From the NCBI RefSeq assembly GCF_007995155.1, contig NZ_CP042593.1:1530001-1594000 (forward strand): a DNA stretch of 64,000 bases, read 5' to 3'. Every line of letters starts with the position of its first letter. Within the stretch, counting starts at the first letter, position 1. Below, piece by piece: positions 53,339 through 61,039 of this stretch. Origin of the DNA: Cytobacillus dafuensis. GTDB taxonomy: Bacteria; Bacillota; Bacilli; Bacillales; Cytobacillaceae. Made by a program: the position numbers and the translations under genes. Below the pieces are notes generated by a model. The model did no database searches. It saw only the letters and a program-made list of their open reading frames with translations, and was not told the DNA's origin.

Positions 53339-53563
53339 TTGCTTGGAAAATTAAAAAAAGGTGAAAAAGGTAGAATTCTTCATATATCTAGTATTGATCA
53401 TTTAGTACGCCGCCGTTTGTTAGACCTTGGAATAACAGAGGGTTCAGAAGTATGTTTGAAATGTGTCATGCCTTTTGGAGGCCCGATCATGGTTGAATCT
53501 TGTGGACAATGTATTGGCATTCGCAGAAAAGAAGCAATCCAAATTGAAGTGGAGAGATTATAA
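53339..53563 (+). CDS. feoA: Ferrous iron transport protein A
   Basis: The 74-aa SH3-like protein works with FeoB. It shows LKKGEKGRIL, the hallmark LDLGITEGSEV and RRKEAIQIEVE. TTG 53339 is chosen because AGGTGA lies 5 bases upstream; GTG 53330 overlaps that site. Its stop codon overlaps the feoB ATG by one base. A Fur-like box stands upstream. Confidence 0.9.
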   Translation: MLGKLKKGEKGRILHISSIDHLVRRRLLDLGITEGSEVCLKCVMPFGGPIMVESCGQCIGIRRKEAIQIEVERL

Positions 53564-55566
53564 TGGAAATTGCTCTTATTGGGAATCCGAATACAGGGAA
53601 AACATCCCTTTTTAATCATTTAACTGGTTCCTATGAATATGTGGGGAATTGGAGCGGAGTTACTGTAGAAAAAAAGATAGGGATTTTTAAGAATAATAAA
53701 GATAAATTAATTGATTTGCCTGGAATTTATACACTTAATCCACTTTCAAAGGATGAAGGGGTTGTAACACAGTTTTTATTAACAGAAATAGTTGATAAAA
53801 TGCTAAATATTCTAGATGCTTCTCAAATAGAGCGGAATTTGCATTTAACGATCCAGCTTTTAGAATATGGGAAGCCTACTATTATTGGCTTAAACATGAT
53901 GGATGTTGCTTCAAAAAGAGGGATTCATGTAGATCCAGTGAAATTATCGCAAACACTTGGTATACCTGTTGCTCCTGTTGTTGCTAGAAGTGGCAAGGGC
54001 TGTACAGATCTTGCTGCGACTATTATAGAAGGGGATATCCCAAACCCAAACCCATCTCTCGTTCATTATGGGACAGAAATTGAGGAAGCAATTGAAAAGC
54101 TAGAAGAATTATTGGAAGGCAAACAGAACCATTCTGTTCGTTGGCTTGCTCTTCAACTCTTTGAAGGAAATCAATATGTGAAACAATATTTGTATAGTGT
54201 AATAGGTGAAGAGAGGCTCAATTTTTTCTTGCAGCAAATTGAAAAAACGATAAACACAAACTATCAGACTTCCTTGGAGCAATTCATTTTTCAAAAGAGA
54301 AAAGCGAAAATTGATTGGATTATTGCTGATTCAGCTATTAAAAGGAATCTAACAAAGACGCCTTTGTCTGAAAAAATTGATGCGATAGTCACAAATAAAA
54401 TATTAGGTTTGCCGATTTTCTTTTTACTTATGTACTTGATGTTTATGCTAACCTTTGATTGGCTTGGATTTCCTTTATCTGATTACCTAGATGGATTAAT
54501 AACTGGTCCTATTGCTTCGGGAATTGAAAGCTTGCTAAGTGCTGTTGGAGCCTCTGATTTCATTCATGCATTAATTCTTGATGGCATTGTAGCTGGTGTA
54601 GGGGGAGTACTTGTCTTTGTTCCACAAATATTTATTCTTTTCTTTTTCATCTCTTTACTTGAGGATTCAGGTTACATGGCACGGGTTGCCCTTGTAATGG
54701 ATCGTTTGATGGAAGCAGTAGGCTTAAATGGGAAAGCATTTATCCCAATGATGATAGGATTCGGATGTAATGTACCTGGGATTATGGCTGCTAGGACGAT
54801 TGAAACACCAAAGGAAAGGTTATTAACGATATTGTTAACACCATTAATGTCCTGTTCTGCACGATTACCTATTTACGCTCTTTTTGTAGGTGCATTTTTT
54901 GTTCAACAAAAAGCCTTAATTGTTCTATCGATTTATGTATTAGGGATTGCTGTTGCCTTTATTCTCGCTAAAGTTTTTTCTTCCACTATCTTAAAAGGTG
55001 AGACTTCATTATTTGTTATTGAACTGCCTCCATATCGTTTGCCGCAGTTCCGGGCGTTATGGAGAAGCACATGGGATAAAGGAAAAGGCTTTTTAAAGAA
55101 AGCTGGAACATTTATATTTGCTGGCTCTGTTTTTATTTGGCTCTTGTCCTATGCAGGCCCTAGCGGAATGGATGTAGCTTTAGATGATAGCTACTTAGCA
55201 GTGATTGGAGGATTCATAGCTCCATTATTTGAACCTATCGGATTTAATTCTTGGCAAGCGGGGGCATCACTTATTACAGGATTTTTGGCAAAAGAAGCAA
55301 TTATTTCTACGATGAATATTATTTATTTTGTTCCAGATGAAGCAAGTTTACAGGGGCTGCTTTCTAATTATTTCACCCCCCTCTCAGCGTACAGCTTCAT
55401 GATCTTTATTTTATTGTACATTCCATGTCTTGCTACTACAGCAACGATTTATAAAGAAACAGGTTCGAAAAGGTGGACCGTGTTCTCGATTGGATATGCA
55501 TTAATAATTGCCTATATTCTTTCTTTCGTGATTTATCAGGGAGGAAAGCTGCTTGGTCTTGGCTAA
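53563..55566 (+). CDS. feoB: Ferrous iron transporter B
   Basis: The 667-aa protein is the Fe2+ permease. The N-terminal G domain has G1 GNPNTGKTS (7-15), G2 in NWSGVTVE, G3 DLPG and G4 NMMD. After a helical spacer come two Gate-type membrane halves with conserved cysteines in IGFGCNVPGIMAAR and LMSCSARLPIYAL. Length is normal. It is coupled to feoA. A family 1 repeat lies between its stop and the small Cys-rich gene that follows. Confidence 0.95.
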   Translation: MEIALIGNPNTGKTSLFNHLTGSYEYVGNWSGVTVEKKIGIFKNNKDKLIDLPGIYTLNPLSKDEGVVTQFLLTEIVDKMLNILDASQIERNLHLTIQLLEYGKPTIIGLNMMDVASKRGIHVDPVKLSQTLGIPVAPVVARSGKGCTDLAATIIEGDIPNPNPSLVHYGTEIEEAIEKLEELLEGKQNHSVRWLALQLFEGNQYVKQYLYSVIGEERLNFFLQQIEKTINTNYQTSLEQFIFQKRKAKIDWIIADSAIKRNLTKTPLSEKIDAIVTNKILGLPIFFLLMYLMFMLTFDWLGFPLSDYLDGLITGPIASGIESLLSAVGASDFIHALILDGIVAGVGGVLVFVPQIFILFFFISLLEDSGYMARVALVMDRLMEAVGLNGKAFIPMMIGFGCNVPGIMAARTIETPKERLLTILLTPLMSCSARLPIYALFVGAFFVQQKALIVLSIYVLGIAVAFILAKVFSSTILKGETSLFVIELPPYRLPQFRALWRSTWDKGKGFLKKAGTFIFAGSVFIWLLSYAGPSGMDVALDDSYLAVIGGFIAPLFEPIGFNSWQAGASLITGFLAKEAIISTMNIIYFVPDEASLQGLLSNYFTPLSAYSFMIFILLYIPCLATTATIYKETGSKRWTVFSIGYALIIAYILSFVIYQGGKLLGLG

Positions 55567-55568
55567 TC

Positions 55569-55696
55569 GGAAAGTTTAAGTTTATTAACGTACTAAAATA
55601 AAGCGTGTATTCAATTAAATATCTGCTAATAAGTTCGCATAAGAAAAACTAAGGCATTCTCCAAAAAGGACTTGGTGAACGCCAAGTTTTTCTAAT
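55569..55696 (+). repeat. Family 1 repeat, best-preserved copy
   Basis: Starts CGGAAAGTTTAAGTTTATTAACG two bases after the feoB stop and ends with the hairpin GGACTTGGTGAACGCCAAG plus TTTTTCTAAT. It aligns over its full length with 12079-12208. Confidence 0.85.
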
Positions 55697-55730
55697 ATAA
55701 AGTAAGAAGTCAAAGTCAGGGGTGATGATA

Positions 55731-55889
55731 ATGGCAGCAAATATTTTAATTGGAGTATTGATTTTCGGATATGCGAGCTGGGCTTTATTCAATTTTATAA
55801 AAAAGTCCAAGAATGGAAAATGTACAAGCTGCTCACTGAAAAAATCCTGTTCAAGTTCATGCAGCTCAATCTCAGATATTCAAAAGTAA
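55731..55889 (+). CDS. FeoB-associated Cys-rich membrane protein
   Basis: The 52-aa protein has one N-terminal helix (ANILIGVLIFGYASWALF), a basic stretch, and a C-terminal cluster of four cysteines (C31, C34, C40, C44). This pattern is that of the small FeoB-associated Cys-rich proteins found behind feoB in Firmicutes; a role in iron binding or FeoB control is assumed. CAGGGGTGA precedes the ATG. It is 165 bp from feoB because of the inserted repeat. Confidence 0.82.
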   Translation: MAANILIGVLIFGYASWALFNFIKKSKNGKCTSCSLKKSCSSSCSSISDIQK

Positions 55890-55906
55890 ATAATAGGTAT
55901 CTATAG

Positions 55907-55984
55907 ACATTTGCTAAAGGATATTACCAAAGGAAAAATAATCATTTTCCGATAGGATTTGGCAAATGTAAAGTTTTTCTAATT
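55907..55984 (+). repeat. Family 1 repeat, decayed copy
   Basis: Only the right end is recognisable: GGATTTGGCAAATGTAAAGTTTTTCTAAT against GGACTTGGTGAACGCCAAGTTTTTCTAAT at 55668-55696. A partner arm ACATTTGCTAAAGGAT lies at 55907, so a hairpin could still form. Confidence 0.4.
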
Positions 55985-56059
55985 GTCAATTCTTAATTAC
56001 ATCTTTATAATTGAAGGACGTGTGATTGTACACAATATTTTAAAGGGATGAGGCAGACA

Positions 56060-56527
56060 TTGACTCGAGATGAAATTATTTTTAGAGTATCTGAAAAAAT
56101 ACGTCTTATTCGTACAGAGGCAGGGTATACACAGGACAAAATGGCGGAAATTATCGGTGTATCCAAGAAAACTCTCGTACAAATTGAAAAAGGCCGAGTA
56201 GAGGCAGGATGGTCTACAGTCGTAACGATTTGTGCTTTATTTCGGGAAACTGAAACAGTACGTTTCTTATTCGGAAATGAGCCCCTTGAGGTTCTAGAAA
56301 TAATTGCTCGTGAAGGGATTGACTATCGAAAAGAAAAAACAATGGGCGGAAAAATATGGTGGAGAGAAATAGATAAGCATAATGGCTTATTGCTCCAGCA
56401 AAATATGATTAGTCAGCATTTTCGGATTATTGATGAGGATCATTTCCGTATTTTTAGCAGTTTTGATGAAGCTTCTTCAAAAGAAAGATTTTCAGAATTA
56501 GTGATTGAAAAAAACAGGGGATTGTAA
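56060..56527 (+). CDS. Xre-type HTH transcriptional regulator
   Basis: About 155 aa. Residues 10-65 form a Cro/C1-type helix-turn-helix (IRTEAGYTQDKMAEIIGVSKKTLVQIEKGR); the C-terminal 85 residues have no recognised domain (GGKIWWREIDKHNGLLLQQNM). TTG 56060 with GAGG 6 bases upstream is preferred; ATG 56048 has AAAGGG only one base before it. Target unknown; it could act on the feo or PBP genes at either side, but nothing shows this. Confidence 0.78.
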   Translation: MTRDEIIFRVSEKIRLIRTEAGYTQDKMAEIIGVSKKTLVQIEKGRVEAGWSTVVTICALFRETETVRFLFGNEPLEVLEIIAREGIDYRKEKTMGGKIWWREIDKHNGLLLQQNMISQHFRIIDEDHFRIFSSFDEASSKERFSELVIEKNRGL

Positions 56528-56692
56528 AAATTGGGTTAAGTGAAGTAAAGTAGCTGCCTCTTTTTACTTTGCCCTTGTTTTTTTACAAAAATATCCAAAG
56601 ATAAATACTTACCCTCATAAATCTCCTTTTATCATCGAATCTTTTATTGAACAACTATGAATCATGCAGCTATGAATTGTTTTGGAGGTAAT

Positions 56693-58729
56693 ATGGGAAA
56701 TTTTTTAAAAAAGTTCCAGAGGTTCTGGAAGAAGAGGCATATGACTCAGATTGCTATATTATCTGCATCTATGGCAGTATTAGCATTTTTGAGCTTTTTT
56801 TATTATTTCTCAAAAAATGCGGATATTAGTGCATTGAATGCTGGCCTTGATCAATCGACGATCATTTATGATGTGAATGGTGAGGTTGCAAGCAAAATCA
56901 CATCTAATAAAGTAGAAGGAGTACCCATTCAAGAAATACCTGACCATATGAAAAATGCGGTAATTGCAATTGAAGATCACCGTTTTTATGACCATAATGG
57001 CATAGATATTATTGGCATAGGGAGGGCGTTTTTTACAAATTTGAAAGCTGGTGAAATTGTGGAAGGTGGAAGCACAATCACACAGCAATTAACGAAAAAT
57101 GCTATGCTCTCTTCTGAAAAAACATATAAGCGTAAAATAGAGGAGTTTTTTCTTGCAAGAGAAATCGAGAAAGTATATTCAAAAGAAGAAATTCTTCAAA
57201 TGTATTTAAATCAAATCTATTTTGGAGAAGGAGCATGGGGGATAAAACGGGCAGCAGCGAAGTATTTTGGAAAAGAAGTCAAGGATCTGACCATAAGTGA
57301 ATCAGCTCTATTAGCAGGTTTGATTAAAGCTCCATCTGCGATTAATCCATATAAAAATGAAAAAAAAGCAATAGAACGCAGGGATATCGTTTTGCAGCAA
57401 ATGAAAACAAACGGTTTTATTACGAAAGAGCAATATGAAGAAGCTAAAAATGAACAACTAGTTTTTGTTGATAAAAGCGATGATCCTTTTAAAGGTAAAT
57501 ATCCCTACTATGTTGACTATGTTCTAGAGGAAGGGATGAAAAAGTACGGACTTACGCTAGAGGATTTATTAACGGGTGGTTATCAGATTTATACAGAGCT
57601 AGATCCATCTATGCAAACAGCAGTAGAAGACACCTATTCGAATGATTCGATGTTTCCTGTCGGAAAAGAGGATCAAATCGTTCAAAGCGGAGCTATTCTT
57701 ATAGATCCGAAAAGCGGGGGTGTTCGTGCACTTGTAGGAGGCAGAGGTGAGCATACATTGCTTGGCCATAATCGGGCAATCCATCCTGTTGGACAACCTG
57801 GCTCAACAATGAAGCCGATAGTACCATATACACCTGCACTTGAAAATGGCTGGGAAATTACGGATGAATTAAAAGATGAAAAAATGAAGTTCGGTGATTA
57901 TGAGCCCAATAATTATAATTTTCAATTCCGTGGCCAAGTTCCAATGTATGAAGCAGTAATGGACTCTCTAAATATTCCTGCTGTATGGCTTCTCAATGAG
58001 ATAGGGATTGAAAAAGGAGTTGATGCTGCCAAGAGATTCGGGATTCCAGAAGAAGCCATTAATGAAAATCTCGCACTAGCTCTTGGTGGAACAAACAAAG
58101 GTGTTTCCCCATTAACCATGGCGGAAGCTTACACTGTTTTTGCTAATGAAGGAGAAAAATACGAAGCCCACTCCATTTTGAAAATTTTGGATTCAAATGG
58201 TAAAGAAATCGCAAAATGGGATGGTAAAAAGACACGGGTTACAACGAAGGCAGTTGCAGATAAAATCACTACTATGCTCCTTGGTGTCGTTGAACATGGA
58301 TCAGGGAAAGCCGCACAAATTCCGGGGAGAGAAGTAGCAGGAAAGACAGGCTCAACTCAAGTGCCAATTGATGGTGTTAACGGGATAAAAGATCAATGGT
58401 TTGTTGGCTATACACCTCAGCTTGTAGGAGCGGTCTGGGTAGGATATGACAAAACGGATAGTAATCATTATTTGACAACAACAAGCGGAGAGAGTACTGC
58501 TCCTATATTTAGAGAAATAATGTCTAAAGCATTATATAACGAAGAGTCAGTATCTTTTCAAGTTCCCCATGTTGCACCATTGATGGAAAAGCGAAAGCAA
58601 GAAGAACAAATTAATAAATTAGAAAATGACATGAAGAAAAATGCAGACAAATGGAAAAAGAAGATAGAAAAAGAACAGAAAAAATGGAAAAAGAAGTGGA
58701 AGAAAAATAAGGGTGAAAAAAATGATTAG
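56693..58729 (+). CDS. Class A penicillin-binding protein
   Basis: The 678-aa bifunctional enzyme makes and cross-links peptidoglycan. It has an N-terminal membrane anchor (about 17-42), a GT51 transglycosylase domain with the catalytic Glu94 in EDHRFYDHNGID, and a transpeptidase domain with the SxxK box in GSTMKP and KTGST near the end. The last 40 residues are a lysine-rich tail. ATG 56693 has GGAGGT upstream; the in-frame ATG 56657 does not. B. subtilis PbpF, PbpG or PbpD are possible counterparts, and I cannot decide between them. Confidence 0.9.
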   Translation: MGNFLKKFQRFWKKRHMTQIAILSASMAVLAFLSFFYYFSKNADISALNAGLDQSTIIYDVNGEVASKITSNKVEGVPIQEIPDHMKNAVIAIEDHRFYDHNGIDIIGIGRAFFTNLKAGEIVEGGSTITQQLTKNAMLSSEKTYKRKIEEFFLAREIEKVYSKEEILQMYLNQIYFGEGAWGIKRAAAKYFGKEVKDLTISESALLAGLIKAPSAINPYKNEKKAIERRDIVLQQMKTNGFITKEQYEEAKNEQLVFVDKSDDPFKGKYPYYVDYVLEEGMKKYGLTLEDLLTGGYQIYTELDPSMQTAVEDTYSNDSMFPVGKEDQIVQSGAILIDPKSGGVRALVGGRGEHTLLGHNRAIHPVGQPGSTMKPIVPYTPALENGWEITDELKDEKMKFGDYEPNNYNFQFRGQVPMYEAVMDSLNIPAVWLLNEIGIEKGVDAAKRFGIPEEAINENLALALGGTNKGVSPLTMAEAYTVFANEGEKYEAHSILKILDSNGKEIAKWDGKKTRVTTKAVADKITTMLLGVVEHGSGKAAQIPGREVAGKTGSTQVPIDGVNGIKDQWFVGYTPQLVGAVWVGYDKTDSNHYLTTTSGESTAPIFREIMSKALYNEESVSFQVPHVAPLMEKRKQEEQINKLENDMKKNADKWKKKIEKEQKKWKKKWKKNKGEKND

Positions 58730-58766
58730 AAAGTGCGGTCCTATTATGTGGCCGTGCTTTTTTTTT
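58730..58766 (+). terminator. Terminator after the PBP gene
   Basis: AAGTGCGGTC/GGCCGTGCTT (with G-T pairs) and a nine-T tail. Confidence 0.8.
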
Positions 58767-58804
58767 GGTAAAATTTTGTTTATAAAGGATTTGGCAGTGT
58801 TATA

Positions 58805-59037
58805 GCTTAGTGTTGAAAATGCTATTTTATTGTTGATTGGAGCGGAAGGCGCGAGTTCCTCGAAAATGCTAACGCATTTCCTTCGTGCGATGTTTATTCG
58901 AGGAAGATTATTCAACGTCCTGCGGGAGAAGCGAGTCAAAGGGAGACCCCGCAGGAGCGCTCTTCGAGGAGGCTTCTGGACCGCCCACGGAAAGGGAGTG
59001 CCTGCAGCGGAAATCAACAGGAAAGTTTAACATAGCC
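58805..59037 (+). repeat. Family 2 repeat, full copy with inner insert
   Basis: From GCTTAGTGTTGAAAATGC through TTGATTGGAGCGGAAGG to GGAAATCAACAGG...ACATAGCC. Contains the stem CCTGCGGGAG/CCCCGCAGG and an inner palindromic piece bounded by TCCTCGAA/TTCGAGGA. It is nearly identical to 63031-63266. Reading frames in it are not genes. Confidence 0.9.
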
Positions 59038-59065
59038 AAGGTTTTAAAAAAATTTTTAACATAAG

Positions 59066-59093
59066 TGAACGAATTTATGGTGTTAGCCGTCTA
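59066..59093 (+). promoter_or_regulatory. ECF-type promoter before the sigma factor gene
   Basis: TGAACG (59066-59071) and CGTCTA (59088-59093) are 16 bp apart. TGAAC with CGTC is the ECF signature and agrees with the SigY autoregulatory promoter as I recall it. It lies 57 bp before the sigma gene start. Confidence 0.75.
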
Positions 59094-59150
59094 ACAATTG
59101 AAGTATTGAATGGAAGAAGCGGAAGTAAGGAAAGAGAGGAACAAAATCAG

Positions 59151-59696
59151 ATGGAGGAGAAAGTGCTCATTCAAAGCGCAAAGTCAGGAGATAAGCGCGC
59201 CTTTGCTACGCTTTTTCAACATAATTATCCCTTCTTGGTCAAGTATTTAATTAAGGTGACATTGAATCCAGATTTATCAGAAGAGCTCGCACAGGAAACA
59301 ATGGCAAGATGTATAGAGAAAATTCATTTATATCAATATAAATCGAAATTTTCCTCATGGCTCATTTCCATCGCAACTAATTTATATATTGATCAGCAAC
59401 GGAGAAAGAAAAGAGAAAAAAGCTGGCAGCAGGAAGAGGAAAATTTTCGCAAGCTTAAATGGCAAATGGAAAGCCGAAATGAAGAGTGGAATGATGCATT
59501 GTCCGCATTAGCTAAGCTTGCTAATGATGTACGCATTCCGATTATTTTAAAACATTATTATGGCTATTCATATGATGAAATTGGGGAAATGATGAAGCTG
59601 TCACCTGGGACAATTAAATCAAGAGTTCATAATGGAATTATGGCTGTAAGAAAGGAGCTGAGGCTAAATGACGAAACAGAGAGACTTGAGAGATAA
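59151..59696 (+). CDS. sigY: ECF sigma factor, SigY-like
   Basis: The 181-aa protein has sigma region 2 (FQHNYPFLVKYLIKVTLNPDLSEELAQETMARC and WLISIATNLYIDQQR) and region 4 (IILKHYYGYSYDEIGEMMKLSPGTIKSRVHNG). Size and the following small membrane genes fit the B. subtilis sigY operon. ATG 59151 has AGAGAGG upstream; the frame begins 15 codons earlier without a site. An ECF promoter 57 bp upstream implies self-activation. The next gene overlaps by 29 bases and probably encodes its anti-sigma factor. Confidence 0.88.
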   Translation: MEEKVLIQSAKSGDKRAFATLFQHNYPFLVKYLIKVTLNPDLSEELAQETMARCIEKIHLYQYKSKFSSWLISIATNLYIDQQRRKKREKSWQQEEENFRKLKWQMESRNEEWNDALSALAKLANDVRIPIILKHYYGYSYDEIGEMMKLSPGTIKSRVHNGIMAVRKELRLNDETERLER

Positions 59697-60015
59697 CGAG
59701 CAACTAGATGAGGGATTATTTGAAGTTATAAAGGAAATTGAGCTTGGACTAGAATCTGTTGAAAAAAGTGATCTAGTTTATACACCTAATATTGAATGGT
59801 TTGAAAATTTAGTAGTAGAAGAAAAAAGGAATATAAGAAAAAAGCTAATATTCGATGTAACACTGTTTACCGTTGTGGCCATGCTTGTATTGAGTACTAT
59901 ACTCTTTGCTTTATATAGCATTCCGGTTGTCTTTTTTACTATCCAAGGATGTGTAACAATTTTTATTGTCGTTTACTTTACGATTCAGCATGTTAAACAG
60001 GTGAAGGAAACATGA
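59668..60015 (+). CDS. yxlC: Membrane anti-sigma factor, YxlC-like
   Basis: The 115-aa protein has a charged cytoplasmic N-terminal half of about 65 residues (DEGLFEVIKEIELGLESVEK) and two C-terminal membrane helices (about 66-87 and 90-108). That layout and its position behind the sigma gene match YxlC, the negative regulator of SigY. It overlaps sigY by 29 bases and the next gene by 4. How the sigma factor is released is unknown. Confidence 0.78.
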   Translation: MTKQRDLRDNEQLDEGLFEVIKEIELGLESVEKSDLVYTPNIEWFENLVVEEKRNIRKKLIFDVTLFTVVAMLVLSTILFALYSIPVVFFTIQGCVTIFIVVYFTIQHVKQVKET

Positions 60016-60209
60016 ATGAAGAAATTTCTGTCCCATTACTCATTGTTGTTGCAGTCATTCTCATAAGTCAAAGTATCTTTTTATTTTCAAATGCTAGGAA
60101 GCATGGGCATAATTATTGGTTATGGGGTATACTTGGCTTGATACAGGCACCCATGCCAACCCTTGTCTATCTTTACTTTGTGAGGAAGCTTTGGCATAAA
60201 AAGAAGTAA
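60012..60209 (+). CDS. Small membrane protein of the SigY operon (YxlD-like)
   Basis: The 65-aa protein has two helices (PLLIVVAVILISQSIFLF and IQAPMPTLVYLYFV) joined by SNARKHGHNYWLWG. In B. subtilis YxlD and YxlE, both small membrane proteins, also hold down SigY. The four-base overlap with yxlC supports joint translation. Confidence 0.7.
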   Translation: MNEEISVPLLIVVAVILISQSIFLFSNARKHGHNYWLWGILGLIQAPMPTLVYLYFVRKLWHKKK

Positions 60210-60235
60210 AAAACTGAATTAAGGGATGAGGGCTA

Positions 60236-60439
60236 GTGAGAAAATCCAAGCAGTTATTTCTATTACTAAGCACTATTTGCCAGCTACTCGGGATTGTAAT
60301 GTTGTTTATAAATATAAAAGCAGCAATATTTATTTTTGCGATCTATGCATTTCTAATGATCATCATTTTTATCATTTTAATCATGGAGAGAAAGAATGAA
60401 AAATTGGAGGAGAGACGTAATGATTATCGTAACTATTGA
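60236..60439 (+). CDS. Small membrane protein of the SigY operon
   Basis: The 67-aa protein has two adjacent helices (about 5-28 and 30-50) and a charged tail (ERKNEKLEERRNDYRNY). GTG start with GATGAGGG upstream. It may take the place of YxlE; the sequence itself is not diagnostic. It overlaps the next gene by 20 bases. Confidence 0.65.
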   Translation: MRKSKQLFLLLSTICQLLGIVMLFINIKAAIFIFAIYAFLMIIIFIILIMERKNEKLEERRNDYRNY

Positions 60440-60734
60440 TTCGGTTCCAGGGAAAGAGATAAAGGAGATAATAGGCTTTGTAAGAGGAGGTTGTATTCAA
60501 TCCAAGCATATTGGTAAAGACATTATGGCCGGCTTAAGGACAATTGTAGGTGGAGAAATTAGTGAATATACAGAAATGATGGAAGAGGCAAGACAAATAG
60601 CAATTGGGCGTATGGTAGAGGATGCTAAAGCAAAAGGCGCAAATGCAATCATTGGCATGCGTCTGCAATCTGCTGCAGTCATGCAAAATGCCTCAGAAAT
60701 TATTGCCTATGGAACAGCAGTAATTGTGGATTAA
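60420..60734 (+). CDS. YbjQ/UPF0145-family protein
   Basis: The 104-aa protein belongs to the UPF0145 (YbjQ, sometimes called heavy-metal-binding) family: VRGGCIQSKHIGKDIMAGLRTIVGGEI, then AKAKGANAIIGMRLQSAAV and a final EIIAYGTAVIV. Members form ring-like oligomers, and the function is unknown. ATG 60420 has GGAGAG upstream. Its start lies inside the previous gene, so it belongs to the sigma operon; the B. subtilis sigY operon has ABC transporter genes at this place instead. Confidence 0.82.
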   Translation: MIIVTIDSVPGKEIKEIIGFVRGGCIQSKHIGKDIMAGLRTIVGGEISEYTEMMEEARQIAIGRMVEDAKAKGANAIIGMRLQSAAVMQNASEIIAYGTAVIVD

Positions 60735-60853
60735 AAGTTCATAAAATATTCACTTTCTTGTCACGAAATGTTGCTATCTGTTCGAAAATTCCCCCAATAA
60801 ATATGCTATTTTTATGGTATAAATCAAATTTATATTAGTATGGGGGATTCATA

Positions 60854-60937
60854 ATGGAACAATTCTCAATTACATTAGCAATAGCTAGTATTATGGTACT
60901 TGGTTATTTTATAGGTTATACAGTTGTAAAACACTAA
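60854..60937 (+). CDS. 27-aa single-pass membrane peptide
   Basis: ATG 60854 follows GGGGG by 6 bases and opens 27 codons: a hydrophobic helix SITLAIASIMVLGYFIGYTV with a VKH end. The stop overlaps a strong terminator, so a separate short transcript is likely. No family recognised; size and shape recall small subunits or regulators of membrane complexes. Confidence 0.6.
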   Translation: MEQFSITLAIASIMVLGYFIGYTVVKH

Positions 60938-60971
60938 AACTGCTTGCTTAATTGCAAAGCAGTTTTTTTTA
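60935..60971 (+). terminator. Terminator of the 27-aa peptide gene
   Basis: AAACTGCTT/AAGCAGTTT with a short loop and an eight-T tail. Confidence 0.88.
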
Positions 60972-61039
60972 TGCCCATAAAAATTGAAAAATAGGGAATA
61001 GAATATATAGTGAAACTTCAATTTTTAAGGAGGTATTAA

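Noticed and set aside
58830..59030. Open frames on both strands across the family 2 repeat (also 63016-63289)
   Set aside because: They exist only because the GC-rich repeat lacks stops, have no ribosome sites, and give the same translation at both repeat copies. The DNA is a repeat, not a gene.
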